64,000 nucleotides of DNA from Streptomyces sennicomposti (lineage in GTDB: Bacteria; Actinomycetota; Actinomycetes; Streptomycetales; Streptomycetaceae), in the NCBI RefSeq assembly GCF_019890635.1, contig NZ_JAIOAB010000011.1:1-64000 (forward strand), given 5' to 3'. The number at the start of each line of letters is the position of its first letter. Positions within the stretch are counted from its first letter, which is position 1. The notes under the pieces were generated by a model. The model was given only the letters and a program-made list of their open reading frames with translations, ran no database searches and was not told the origin of the DNA. Of the stretch, positions 33,004 to 47,921 are shown piece after piece. The translations under genes were made by a program, and so were the position numbers.

Positions 33004-33611
33004 GGGAATCTTTCGAGTCGCATCGCGGAGATGAGCAGGCCTCGCGGGGGCGTCCGCGTTCGCAGGTCTCATGGAGCGCTGCGGGCTCACTCACGGGCCA
33101 ACGGCTGCTCCTTCGCGGTGGGGCCTCCTCGGGACTGTCCCCCGTGACGCATATCTGACGCTGCGCCAGCCTACTGAAAGTGTGTTGATCTTATCAGCGG
33201 GGTAACGCCTAAATCGCAGTCGGGCGAGCCGAGTTGACGCATGATGTCTGGTTGGTCCGGCGAATGTTCCACCGGATCCGCACACGAACGAACCACGCTC
33301 GCGTCGAGGGGTGAACGCCCGGCGTCCGCCGGGGCACGCGAAGGCGCCGGGGGGAGGGCGGGCGGGGGCGTCTGGGGCGGGCGTCCGGTGGGGGCGTCCG
33401 GTGGGGGCGTCCGGCGGGGAGGCGTCCGGCGGGGGTGGCTAGGGCGCGTGGCGGGGCGGCGGGGACGCGTGCCGCCGGGACGCGTGCCGCCGGGACGCGT
33501 GCCGCCGGGACGCGTGGCGCCGGGGCGCGTCCGGCGGGACGGGGGGAGTCCGCGGGGCGGGGAGCGAGGCGAGGAGCGGTAGAGGGCGCCGGGCGGTGCG
33601 CACACACGAAA
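33004..33611. other. Intergenic region with 15-bp tandem repeats
   Basis: About 600 bases without a supported gene between cvnA and serC. The cvnA-proximal part (33120-33260) is the least GC-rich and likely contains the conservon promoter. From about 33463 to 33532, a 15-bp unit (gacgcgtgccgccgg) occurs three times exactly and then degenerates; 33380-33430 has a shorter ggtgggggcgtcc repeat. A low-complexity + strand frame covers it (33241-33582) but looks non-genic. Confidence 0.7.
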
Positions 33612-33640
33612 GGCGCCCGGCGGATCAGCCGCCGGGCGCC
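33612..33640 (-). terminator. serC terminator
   Basis: Perfect 12-bp stem ggcgcccggcgg / ccgccgggcgcc with a 5-base loop, 20 bases past the serC stop. On the minus strand it is followed by TTTCGTGTGTG. Confidence 0.85.
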
Positions 33641-33660
33641 CTCGCTGTCGTGGGGTACGA

Positions 33661-38288
<4,628 letters not shown>

Positions 38289-38296
38289 ACAGCAGT

Positions 38297-38337
38297 CGGC
38301 CTCCGTGCGGCCACGGGGCCGCACGGAGGCCGTTTTT
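38297..38337 (+). terminator. Intrinsic terminator with T-tract
   Basis: 15-bp perfect stem (38297-38311 / 38318-38332), loop CACGGG, followed by TTTTT. Terminates the FAD/Fe-S gene 8 bases after its stop. Confidence 0.95.
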
Positions 38338-38349
38338 CGGGATTCCGGG

Positions 38350-38559
38350 TTACAGGGCGCCCGTCTTGATTCCGGCGACCAGGGCCGACAGGCTCGCACG
38401 GGCGAGCAGGAGCGCCGGGCCGGTCGGGGCCTTGCTGTCCCGGACCGCGACACGCGCGGGATCGACGATGGCGCACTCGACGCAGTCGGACTGCGCCCCG
38501 GACGCCGACGCCTTCCACCACGTGACGGGCAGCGTCGAAGCGTCTGCAACATGGCTCAT
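38350..38559 (-). CDS. DUF397 small protein (partner of XRE no. 3)
   Basis: 69 residues: LPVTWWKASASGAQSDCVEC (family core), VAVRDSKAPTGPALL, then a more divergent C-terminus (SLSALVAGIKTGAL). Its ATG overlaps the stop of the XRE gene upstream (ATGA), as in the other two pairs in this window. Confidence 0.88.
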   Translation of the reverse strand: MSHVADASTLPVTWWKASASGAQSDCVECAIVDPARVAVRDSKAPTGPALLLARASLSALVAGIKTGAL

Positions 38560-39416
38560 TTGATGTGTTCCCTTATCTCTGCGATGCGATCGGCGGACAG
38601 CTCGGGAGAGAGCGCGACGGAAGTCAGCTCCTCGAACGCCTGCCGGTAGACGCCGACGTCCAGCGGGTCCTCGACATACAGCGCCGAGGTCAGGCTCTCG
38701 GCGTGCACGACATCGAGGTCCGTGCCCTCCTCGAACGACAAGAGGCTGTAGCTGCCCATCTGTCCGGCATGAGGCGGCGAGTCCGCCGGCAGCACCTGGA
38801 TCGTGACGTGCGGCCGCTGGCCGCGTTCGAGCAGCCGCCCGAGCTGGTCGCGCATGACGCCCGCGCCGACGCACCGGGTATGGAGCGCGCTTTCAGCGAT
38901 GACGGCCCACAGCTTGACGGGCGCCTCGCGGGTGAGGACTGACTGGCGTGCGAGGCGTACGTCGACCAGAGAATCGACGCGTGACTCGACGGCCTCGGAC
39001 ATGGCGGTCGCGGTGATGATCTCCCGCGCGTACTCGGCGGTCTGAAGCAGTCCCGGGATGACACCCATCTGCCACGTCCGGACCGTGGCCGCTTCGTGTT
39101 CGAGGCTGATCAAGTCCTCGTAGACGGGCGAGAGAACACCACGGTAGCTGTGCCACCAGCCGCGCCTGGCACCCTCGCGGGCGAGGGACAGCAGCGCGCC
39201 GCGCAACTCTTCGTCCTCGACGCCGTAGAGATCAAGCAGCGTCACCACGTCGGCGGACTTGGCCGCGCTCTTCGCCAGCTCCAGCCGCGACAGCTTGGCG
39301 ACGGTGAAGGTGTTGTCGCTCTTCTCGGCGACGTCTTCAAGAGTGAGGCGCTGAGCCTCCCGTAGCGCCCGAAGCTTCCTGCCGAGTCTGCGCCGGCGCA
39401 CAGTCGGACCACTCAA
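38556..39416 (-). CDS. XRE-family regulator with DUF5753 (WhiJ-like), copy 3
   Basis: 286 residues from TTG at 39416, which has GGAGGGGAGG at proper distance; the frame is open upstream but without family sequence. HTH: LGRKLRALREAQRLTLEDVA and VAKLSRLELAKSAAKSADVV. DUF5753: GVIPGLLQTAEYAREIITAT, VDVRLARQSVLTREAPVKLW and HVTIQVLPADSPPHAGQMGS. Divergent from an anti-sigma-like ATPase gene over 237 bases and coupled to a DUF397 gene, the same three-part layout as at 25-27 kb but mirrored. Confidence 0.9.
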   Translation of the reverse strand: MSGPTVRRRRLGRKLRALREAQRLTLEDVAEKSDNTFTVAKLSRLELAKSAAKSADVVTLLDLYGVEDEELRGALLSLAREGARRGWWHSYRGVLSPVYEDLISLEHEAATVRTWQMGVIPGLLQTAEYAREIITATAMSEAVESRVDSLVDVRLARQSVLTREAPVKLWAVIAESALHTRCVGAGVMRDQLGRLLERGQRPHVTIQVLPADSPPHAGQMGSYSLLSFEEGTDLDVVHAESLTSALYVEDPLDVGVYRQAFEELTSVALSPELSADRIAEIREHIK

Positions 39417-39523
39417 TGCCGCCTCCCCTCCGGTAGTCCAGCCCACAGTCTGCCGCGTGCTCTCTGACGGTGTCACCTCGGATGCCCTCCCGTGAGCTGC
39501 CACTATCGGTGAAGCGTGCGAAT

Positions 39524-39541
39524 TCTCATTTTTCGATGAGA
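39524..39541. promoter_or_regulatory. Inverted repeat in the XRE/ATPase divergent region
   Basis: TCTCAT-TTTTCG-ATGAGA in the AT-rich middle of the 39417-39653 region. Candidate operator for the flanking WhiJ-like regulator. Confidence 0.4.
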
Positions 39542-39653
39542 GGGTTGCATGAGCGGTGCGGGAAACGGCACTCTGTGGATACGAACAGTGAGTGCGCCGC
39601 CACTTTTGCGTGATCTCGCATGGGCGGCTGACAGCCAGGCGTAGGGAGTTTGC

Positions 39654-40097
39654 ATGGTGCACGTACGACCGGACGCTTTACCGAAGGGCTGCCTCCCCCC
39701 GGCCGAGCGCCCGGGCCCGGCGCAAGCCAGATTTCTCGCGGGGCCGGAGACGGCGGGAAAGGCACGCGCGTACGTACGGGAGGTGCTCGCTGCCGATGAT
39801 GACCGGCTCGACGCCGCGTGTGTGGACGATGTGCTGCTCGTCGTCTCCGAGTTGGTGACCAACGCCTACCGGTACGGCACCGAGCCGGGCGACTCGCTGC
39901 TCGTCGTGATCGTCAAGTCCGCCGACCATGTGCGCGTCGAGGTGCACGACCCCGTACGGCGTCGGCCGGTGCTGCGCGAGGAAGCCGGCGAGCGGGTGCG
40001 TGGGCGGGGGCTGCATATCGTCAAGGCCCTCGCCGCGCGCTGCGGCGTCGAGGACCGGCCGCTCGGGAAGGCGGTGTGGGCGGAGGTGGCGCGGTGA
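39654..40097 (+). CDS. Anti-sigma-factor-like ATP-binding protein (HATPase_c_2), copy 2
   Basis: 147-residue stand-alone GHKL ATPase: N box VLLVVSELVTNAYRYG, G1 VEVHDPVRRRPVLR, G2 RGRGLHIVKALA. The first 35 residues are Pro-rich. Divergent from XRE no. 3 and overlapping, by its stop, a small Cys-containing ORF. Compared with copy 1 at 25 kb it keeps the same order of motifs but differs in sequence, so the two loci are old paralogues. Confidence 0.88.
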   Translation: MVHVRPDALPKGCLPPAERPGPAQARFLAGPETAGKARAYVREVLAADDDRLDAACVDDVLLVVSELVTNAYRYGTEPGDSLLVVIVKSADHVRVEVHDPVRRRPVLREEAGERVRGRGLHIVKALAARCGVEDRPLGKAVWAEVAR

Positions 40098-40255
40098 CCG
40101 AGTGCTGGACTCTCGCGCAGCGTGCGTTCCGCCGTTGGTCGGTTCACGTGGCCGGCTGTCGATCGTGCCGTGCGAACGAGGCGTGCACCGACGGAACGCG
40201 CCATCGTGAACGGTGGCGCGCGGCCCGGCGCGCTCGCCCGGCGCAGCCCGGCTGA
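40094..40255 (+). CDS. Small Cys-containing protein coupled to the ATPase gene
   Basis: 53 residues from GTG at 40094, which overlaps the ATPase TGA (GTGA). MTECWTLAQRAFRRWSVHVA, then GCRSCRANEACTDG with a CxxC and a further Cys, and a basic tail. A small Cys-bearing protein translationally coupled to the ATPase also occurs at the 25-kb locus (24876-25169), though without obvious similarity. The strong terminator at 40297 follows it. Function unknown; short length keeps confidence moderate. Confidence 0.55.
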   Translation: MTECWTLAQRAFRRWSVHVAGCRSCRANEACTDGTRHRERWRAARRARPAQPG

Positions 40256-40296
40256 ACCCCGTCGCGGGTGCCGCCGACCACCTCGGCGACGGACCC

Positions 40297-40331
40297 GCGG
40301 CCCGCCCTCGCCCCCGTCGAGGGCGGGCCGC
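40297..40331 (+). terminator. Terminator after ATPase operon
   Basis: 13-bp perfect stem gcggcccgccctc / gagggcgggccgc with a 9-base loop. Confidence 0.8.
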
Positions 40332-40465
40332 TCCTGCGTCGAGGCCACTACCGGGATCGTCGGCGATCGGCGCAATGCCGCTTTCCCGATCACGGTCGGT
40401 CGATGACCCCGGCCTGCCGTGGCCGTGCGGGGCGGGGGAGGGAGCGAGGACAGTCCCGTAAATGC

Positions 40466-40521
40466 TTTACGCGCCTGACGTGGGTCTATTACCCTGGACT
40501 CAGTAGTACATCGCGCTGTAC
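40466..40521 (+). promoter_or_regulatory. Promoter and operator of the EamA gene
   Basis: Possible -35 TTTACG (40466-40471) and -10 TATTAC (40487-40492), spaced 15. Just downstream lies the inverted repeat GTACA (40506-40510) / TGTAC (40517-40521), well placed for a repressor at the transcription start. Confidence 0.45.
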
Positions 40522-40546
40522 AAACCCCAAGCCCCTGGACCGCCCC

Positions 40547-41536
40547 GTGAGTACCCCGAGCACCCCCGGCACCGACCTCCCGTCCGCCCCCGCGGCCCCT
40601 GCCGCGAACTCGGCCGCTCCTTCAGTCCCGCAGGCCGGAAAGGCCGCGGGTGCGGGCGGCGGCGGCCGGTTCGGGGCGCTCGGGCCGGTGGGGCTGGTGC
40701 TCGGCGGCTGCGTGTCCGTGCAGTTCGGCGGCGCGCTGGCCGTGACGCTGATGCCGCGCGCGGGCGCGCTCGGCGTGGTGAGCCTGCGGCTGCTGGTGGC
40801 CGCGATCGTGCTGCTGGTGGTCTGCCGCCCCAGGCTGCGCGGCCACTCGCGCGCCGACTGGGGGACGGTCGTGGCGTTCGGTGTCGCGATGGCCGCGATG
40901 AACGGCCTCTTCTACCAGTCCGTCGCCCGTATCCCGCTCGGCCCCGCCGTCACCCTGGAGGTCCTCGGCCCGCTCGCCCTGTCCGTCCTGGCCTCCCGCC
41001 GGGCGGTCAACGCGCTCTGGGCGGCCCTGGCCCTGGCCGGCGTCTTCCTGCTGGGCGGCGGAGGGTTCGGCGACCTCGATCCGGCGGGCGCCGCCTTCGC
41101 GGTGGGCGCGGGCGCGATGTGGGCGGCGTACATCGTCTTCAGCGCGCGTACCGGTCGGCGGTTCCCGCAGGCCGACGGGCTGGCCCTGGCGATGACGGTG
41201 GGCGCGGTGCTGTTCCTGCCGCTCGGGATCGCCGAGTCGGGGACGAAACTCGCCGACCCGACGACGTTCGCCCTGGGCGCGGCGGTGGCGATGCTGTCCT
41301 CCGTCCTGCCCTACACCCTCGAACTGCTGGCCCTGCGCCGCCTGCCCGCCCCCACCTTCGCCATCCTCATGAGCCTGGAACCGGCCCTCGCCGCCACCGC
41401 CGGCTTCCTCGTCCTGAACCAGTCCCTCTCCCCGGCCGAGGGCGTAGCCATCGCCCTGGTCATCGCGGCGAGCATGGGCGCGGTACGCACCCAGGTGGGC
41501 CGGGGACGGGGGAAACGGGCGGTGCCGGAGGCGTGA
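40547..41536 (+). CDS. EamA-family (RhtA-like) transporter
   Basis: 329-residue drug/metabolite transporter with ten predicted membrane helices in two EamA repeats: GCVSVQFGGALAVTLMPRAG, PLGPAVTLEVLGPLALSVLA, then SSVLPYTLELLALRRLPAPT and FAILMSLEPALAATAGFLVL. This matches the RhtA branch that exports threonine/homoserine and other small molecules. About 40 N-terminal residues before the first helix are Pro/Ala-rich. GTG at 40547 has only a weak Shine-Dalgarno; later starts would cut the first helix. A dyad just downstream of the putative -10 suggests repression. Confidence 0.88.
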   Translation: MSTPSTPGTDLPSAPAAPAANSAAPSVPQAGKAAGAGGGGRFGALGPVGLVLGGCVSVQFGGALAVTLMPRAGALGVVSLRLLVAAIVLLVVCRPRLRGHSRADWGTVVAFGVAMAAMNGLFYQSVARIPLGPAVTLEVLGPLALSVLASRRAVNALWAALALAGVFLLGGGGFGDLDPAGAAFAVGAGAMWAAYIVFSARTGRRFPQADGLALAMTVGAVLFLPLGIAESGTKLADPTTFALGAAVAMLSSVLPYTLELLALRRLPAPTFAILMSLEPALAATAGFLVLNQSLSPAEGVAIALVIAASMGAVRTQVGRGRGKRAVPEA

Positions 41537-41697
41537 GAGGCGCGCGTCGCACGGTGCGGCGCGCACCGTCCTGTCGGGTGCTGCCCTGCGCGCCCTCCCT
41601 GTGTGTGCGCCCTCCCTGCCGCGTGCCTTCGTTCAGCCGTACCTCTCGATCGTCGTCGGCGACCGGTCGGCGGCGGTTTCTTTCGGCTGAATTCATG

Positions 41698-41709
41698 CAA
41701 GCATGCTTG
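41698..41709 (+). promoter_or_regulatory. Palindromic operator of the acyl-CoA operon
   Basis: Perfect 12-bp palindrome CAAGCATGCTTG in an AT-rich patch, 32 bases before the first ATG of the operon. Size and position fit a TetR-family site, most simply for the TetR gene at the end of the same operon. Confidence 0.6.
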
Positions 41710-41741
41710 ATTGTTTTTGGCCGCGCTGCCATGCTCCCCCC

Positions 41742-42556
41742 ATGTCCGAACCGACGCCCGTGTTCGATGATCTGCGTGACGAGAGCGAGGAACTCGACCG
41801 GCTGGTCGCCGGGTTGGGGGCCGAGCAGTGGGGGCTGGCGACGCCCGCGCCCGGGTGGAGCGTCGCGCACCAGATCGCCCACCTCGCCTGGACCGACCGT
41901 TCCGCGTTCCTCGCCGTCACCGACTCCGAGCGGTTCCGCGCGCTGGTGGAGAAGGCGCTCGCCGCGCCCGACGCCTTCGTGGACGAGGGGGCCGAGGAGG
42001 GGGCCGCGCTGCCGCCGGGGGAGTTGCTGGCGCGGTGGCGGGAGGGGCGGGCCGCCCTGGACCGCGCGCTGCGGGACTCCGCGCCCGGTGCGCGGTTCCC
42101 CTGGTACGGGCCGCCCATGTCGGCGGCCTCCATGGCCACCGGGCGGCTGATGGAGACCTGGGCCCACGGGCAGGACGTGGCCGACGCCCTCGGCGTGGTG
42201 CGCGCCCCCACCGACCGGCTCCGGCACGTGGTGCGCATCGGGGTGCGGGCGCGGGACTTCGCGTTCGGGGTGCGGGGGCTGTCCGCGCCCGGCGAGGAGT
42301 TCCGGGTGGAGGTCGTCGCGCCGTCCGGCGCGCTGTGGACGTACGGGCCCGAGGACGCCGCCCAGCGGGTGACCGGGCCCGCCCTCGACTTCTGTCTGCT
42401 GGTCACCCAGCGCGCGCACCGCGCCGACCTCGCCGTGCGCGCCGAGGGGCCGGACGCCGACCGCTGGCTGGACATCGCGCAGGCCTTCGCCGGCCCGCCG
42501 GGCGCCGGCCGCCCGCCCCGGACGGGGACCGAGGGCGGCCGTGCGGGGGAGGCCCC

Positions 42557-42560
<4 letters not shown>
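41742..42560 (+). CDS. TIGR03084-family (DinB/mycothiol-isomerase-like) protein
   Basis: 272 residues. N-terminal four-helix DinB-like metal-binding bundle: TPAPGWSVAHQIAHLAWTDR supplies the His pair and MATGRLMETWAHGQDVADAL the third His. A C-terminal domain has EFRVEVVAPSGALWTYGP and QRVTGPALDFCLLVTQR. TIGR03084 proteins are related to mycothiol-dependent maleylpyruvate isomerases and are frequent in actinobacterial acyl-CoA operons; the reaction is unknown. First gene of the operon; its stop overlaps the next start (GTGA). ATG at 41742. Confidence 0.87.
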
Positions 42561-44247
<1,687 letters not shown>

Positions 44248-44251
<4 letters not shown>

Positions 44252-45846
44252 CGGTCCTTCCCACCGCCCTGGACGTGAACTCCCCCGACTACCGCGCCCA
44301 CCGCGAGGCCATGCTCGCCAAGCTGGCCGAGCTGGAGGCCGAGCACGCCAAGGCCCTCGCGGGCGGCGGACCCAAGTACGTCGAACGGCACCGTAAGCGC
44401 GGCAAGCTCCTCGCCCGCGAGCGCATCGAGCTGCTCCTCGACCCCGACACGCCGTTCCTGGAGCTGTCGCCGCTGGCCGCCTGGGGCAGCGACTACACGG
44501 TCGGGGCCTCGCTGGTCACCGGGATCGGGGTGGTCGAGGGCGTCGAGTGCCTGATCACCGCCAACGACCCGACCGTGCGCGGCGGGGCCAGCAATCCGTG
44601 GAGCCTGAAGAAGGCGCTGCGCGCCAACGACATCGCGCTCGCCAACCGGCTGCCCTGCATCAGCCTGGTGGAGTCCGGCGGCGCCGATCTGCCCTCCCAG
44701 AAGGAGATCTTCATCCCGGGCGGGGCCATCTTCCGCGACCTCACCCGGCTGTCGGCGGCCGGCATCCCGACCGTCGCCGTCGTCTTCGGCAACTCCACCG
44801 CGGGCGGCGCCTACGTCCCCGGCATGTCCGACCACGTGATCATGGTCAAGGAGCGCGCCAAGGTGTTCCTCGGCGGGCCGCCGCTGGTGAAGATGGCCAC
44901 CGGCGAGGAGAGCGACGACGAGTCCCTCGGCGGCGCCGAGATGCACGCGCGCGTGTCCGGTCTCGCCGACTACTTCGCCGTGGACGAGCGGGACGCGCTG
45001 CGCCAGGCGCGCCGCGTCGTCGCCCGGCTCAACCACCGCAAGGCCCATCCCGATCCCCCCTTCGCCGAAGAGCCCAAATACGACAACGGGGAGCTTCTCG
45101 GCATAGTTCCCGGCGATCTGAAAGTCCCCTTCGACCCGCGCGAGGTCATCGCCCGGATCGTGGACGGCTCCGACTTCGACGAGTTCAAACCGCTGTACGG
45201 GACGAGCCTGGTGACCGGGTGGGCCGCCCTGCACGGCTATCCCGTCGGCATCCTCGCCAACGCGCAGGGCGTCCTGTTCAGCGCCGAGTCGCAGAAGGCG
45301 GCGCAGTTCATCCAGCTCGCCAACCAGCGCGACATCCCGCTGCTGTTCCTGCACAACACCACCGGCTACATGGTCGGCCGCGAGTACGAGCAGGGCGGCA
45401 TCATCAAGCACGGCGCGATGATGATCAACGCCGTCTCCAACTCGCGCGTCCCGCACCTGTCCGTCCTCATGGGCGCCTCCTACGGCGCCGGGCACTACGG
45501 CATGTGCGGGCGGGCCTACGACCCGCGCTTCCTGTTCGCCTGGCCGAGCGCGAAGTCCGCGGTGATGGGCCCCCAGCAGCTCGCCGGCGTGCTCTCGATC
45601 GTCGCCCGCCAGTCGGCGGCGGCCAAGGGCCACCCCTACGACGACGAGGCGGACGCGGCGCTGCGCGCCATGGTCGAACAGCAGATCGAGTCGGAGTCGC
45701 TGCCGATGTTCCTGTCGGGGCGGCTGTACGACGACGGCGTCATCGACCCGCGCGACACCCGCACCGTCCTCGGCCTGTGCCTGTCCGCGATCCACACCGC
45801 CCCCTTCGAGGGCGCGCGCGGCGGCTTCGGCGTCTTCCGGATGTGA
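44248..45846 (+). CDS. Acyl-CoA carboxylase beta (carboxyltransferase) subunit, methylcrotonyl/geranyl-CoA type
   Basis: 532-residue carboxyltransferase with the two crotonase-like halves. Markers: KYVERHRKRGKLLARERIEL, SLVESGGADLPSQKE, GNSTAGGAYVPGMSDHVIMV, FSAESQKAAQFIQLANQRDI, LLFLHNTTGYMVG and GASYGAGHYGMCGRAYDPRF. The motif set is that of methylcrotonyl-CoA and geranyl-CoA carboxylases rather than acetyl/propionyl-CoA carboxylase. AtuA next door makes geranyl-type substrates possible, but leucine-derived methylcrotonyl-CoA is equally consistent. GTG at 44248. Confidence 0.9.
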
Positions 45847-45859
45847 GGGAGCGACACCA

Positions 45860-47836
45860 GTGAGGACGAACCCCATGACGCCGACGGACCCCGCGATCCC
45901 GGCAGACACCACGACGCGGACGGACCCCGCGATCCCGCCGGACACCACGACGCGGACGGACCCCGCGATCCCGCCGGACACGGTGATCTCGACCGTCCTG
46001 GTCGCCAACCGCGGCGAGATCGCCTGCCGCGTCTTCCGCACCTGCCGCGACCTCGGCATCCGCACGGTCGCCGTGCACTCCGACGCCGACGCGGGCGCCC
46101 TGCACGCGCGCGTGGCCGACGCCGCCGTACGCCTGCCGGGGGCCACGCCGGCCGAGACGTATCTGCGCGGCGACCTGATCGTGAAGGCGGCGCTCGCGGC
46201 CGGCGCGGACGCCGTGCACCCCGGCTACGGCTTCCTGTCCGAGAACGCCGGCTTCGCCCGCGCCGTCCTGGACGCGGGCCTGGTGTGGATCGGGCCGCCG
46301 CCGGAGGCCATCGAGGCGATGGCGTCCAAGACCCGCGCCAAGCAGCTCATGGGCATCGAGCCCCTGAAGGAGGTCACCGAGGCCGATCTGCCGGTGCTGG
46401 TGAAGGCGGCGGCGGGCGGCGGCGGCCGCGGGATGCGCGTCGTACGGCGCCTTGAGGACCTGGACGCGGAACTGGCCGCCGCGCGCGCGGAGGCGGCGAG
46501 CGCCTTCGGCGACGGCGAGGTGTTCACCGAGCCCTACGTCGAGGGCGGCCGCCACGTCGAGGTGCAGATCCTCGCCGACGCCCACGGCACCGTGTGGCCG
46601 CTCGGCACCCGCGACTGCTCCCTCCAGCGCCGCCACCAGAAGGTCATCGAGGAGGCCCCGGCGCCCGGCCTGCCCGAACCCCTCACCGCCGAGCTGTACG
46701 AGCTGGCCGTGCGCGCCGCCCGCGCGGTCGACTACGTCGGCGCCGGCACCGTGGAGTTCCTGGTCGCGGGCGGGCGGGCGCACTTCCTGGAGATGAACAC
46801 CCGCCTCCAGGTCGAACACCCCGTCACCGAGGCCGTGTTCGGCATCGACCTGGTCGCCCTCCAGATCCGCGTCGCCGAGGGCCACGCCCTGGAGAGCGCA
46901 CCGCCGCCCGCGCGCGGGCACGCGATCGAGGCCCGCCTGTACGCCGAGGACCCCGCGCGCGACTGGGCCCCGCAGACCGGCGTCCTGCACCGCCTCGCCG
47001 TCCCCGGCGGCGTCCGCCTGGACACCGGGTACGGCGACGGCGACACCATCGGCGTCCACTACGACCCGATGCTCGCCAAGGTCGTCGCCCACGCCTCCAC
47101 GCGCGTGGAGGCCCTGCGCAGGCTCGCCGGGGCCCTGGAGCGGGCCGCCGTGCACGGCCCGGTCACCAACCGCGACCTGCTGGTGCGCTCGCTCAGGCAC
47201 CCGGAGTTCGCGACCGCCCGCATGGACACCGGCTTCTACGACCGCCACCTCGCCGAGCTGACCGAGCCCGCCCCCGACCCGTACGCCCCGCTGGCCGCCG
47301 CGCTCGCCGACGCCTGCGGCCGGTCCCGCTTCGGCGGCTGGCGCAACGTGCCCTCCCAGCCGCAGACCAAGCGCTACCTGATGGCGGGGGAGGAGCACGA
47401 GGCCCGCTACCGGCACACCCGCGACGGCCTCGCCGCTGACACCGACGACGTACGCGTCGTCCACGCGGACGCGCACCTGGTCGTCCTCGAAGTGGGCGGC
47501 GTGCAGCGCCGGTTCGAGGTGGCCCGCCACGGCGACCAGGTGTACGTGGGCGGCACCGCCCTCACCGTCCTGCCCCGCTTCCCCGATCCGGCCGCGCAGC
47601 GCGCCCCCGGCTCCCTGCTCGCCCCCATGCCGGGCACGGTCGTCCGCGTCGCCGAGGGCCTGGCCGAGGGCGCCCGGGTCGAGGCCGGCCAGCCCCTGCT
47701 CTGGCTGGAGGCGATGAAGATGGAACACAAGATCACCGCACCCGCCACCGGCACCCTGACGACCCTGCACGCCACCCCGGGCCGGCAGGTGGAGGTCGGC
47801 GCCCTGCTGGCCGTGGTGGCGGAGAGCGCTCCTTAG
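45860..47836 (+). CDS. Acyl-CoA carboxylase alpha subunit (biotin carboxylase + BCCP)
   Basis: 658 residues. From about residue 40, STVLVANRGEIACRVFRTCR begins biotin carboxylase; ATP-grasp loop KAAAGGGGRGMRVV, then HVEVQILADAHG, CSLQRRHQKVIEEAPAPGL and FLEMNTRLQVEHPVTE. The C-terminal biotinyl domain ends with EAMKMEHKITAP, biotin site Lys620. Residues 5-40 are 12-residue TDPAIPPDTTTR repeats. Between SKTRAKQLMG and LPVLVKA about 17 residues are missing relative to typical family members, at the edge of the ATP-grasp lid. GTG at 45860 follows GAGGGAGCG. Partner of the beta subunit immediately upstream. Confidence 0.9.
   Translation: MRTNPMTPTDPAIPADTTTRTDPAIPPDTTTRTDPAIPPDTVISTVLVANRGEIACRVFRTCRDLGIRTVAVHSDADAGALHARVADAAVRLPGATPAETYLRGDLIVKAALAAGADAVHPGYGFLSENAGFARAVLDAGLVWIGPPPEAIEAMASKTRAKQLMGIEPLKEVTEADLPVLVKAAAGGGGRGMRVVRRLEDLDAELAAARAEAASAFGDGEVFTEPYVEGGRHVEVQILADAHGTVWPLGTRDCSLQRRHQKVIEEAPAPGLPEPLTAELYELAVRAARAVDYVGAGTVEFLVAGGRAHFLEMNTRLQVEHPVTEAVFGIDLVALQIRVAEGHALESAPPPARGHAIEARLYAEDPARDWAPQTGVLHRLAVPGGVRLDTGYGDGDTIGVHYDPMLAKVVAHASTRVEALRRLAGALERAAVHGPVTNRDLLVRSLRHPEFATARMDTGFYDRHLAELTEPAPDPYAPLAAALADACGRSRFGGWRNVPSQPQTKRYLMAGEEHEARYRHTRDGLAADTDDVRVVHADAHLVVLEVGGVQRRFEVARHGDQVYVGGTALTVLPRFPDPAAQRAPGSLLAPMPGTVVRVAEGLAEGARVEAGQPLLWLEAMKMEHKITAPATGTLTTLHATPGRQVEVGALLAVVAESAP
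45885..45986 (+). repeat. 36-bp tandem repeat at the carboxylase alpha N-terminus
   Basis: Units start at 45885, 45921 and 45957 (36-bp period, third partial), nearly identical and in frame (DPAIPPDTTTRT). Confidence 0.92.
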
Positions 47837-47921
47837 GAGCGCGGCGCGGGACCCAGCCGACATGCGGCCCCGCCGCGCGAGCGCGACCAGCCACAAACCA
47901 ACCCGCACCCGGGAGACTCAC

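Noticed and set aside
33241..33582. 113-codon + strand frame over the 15-bp repeats between cvnA and serC
   Set aside because: The C-terminal half is only GRVPP-type repeats, there is no Shine-Dalgarno sequence, and it lies in the serC downstream region. It may be non-coding repeat growth.
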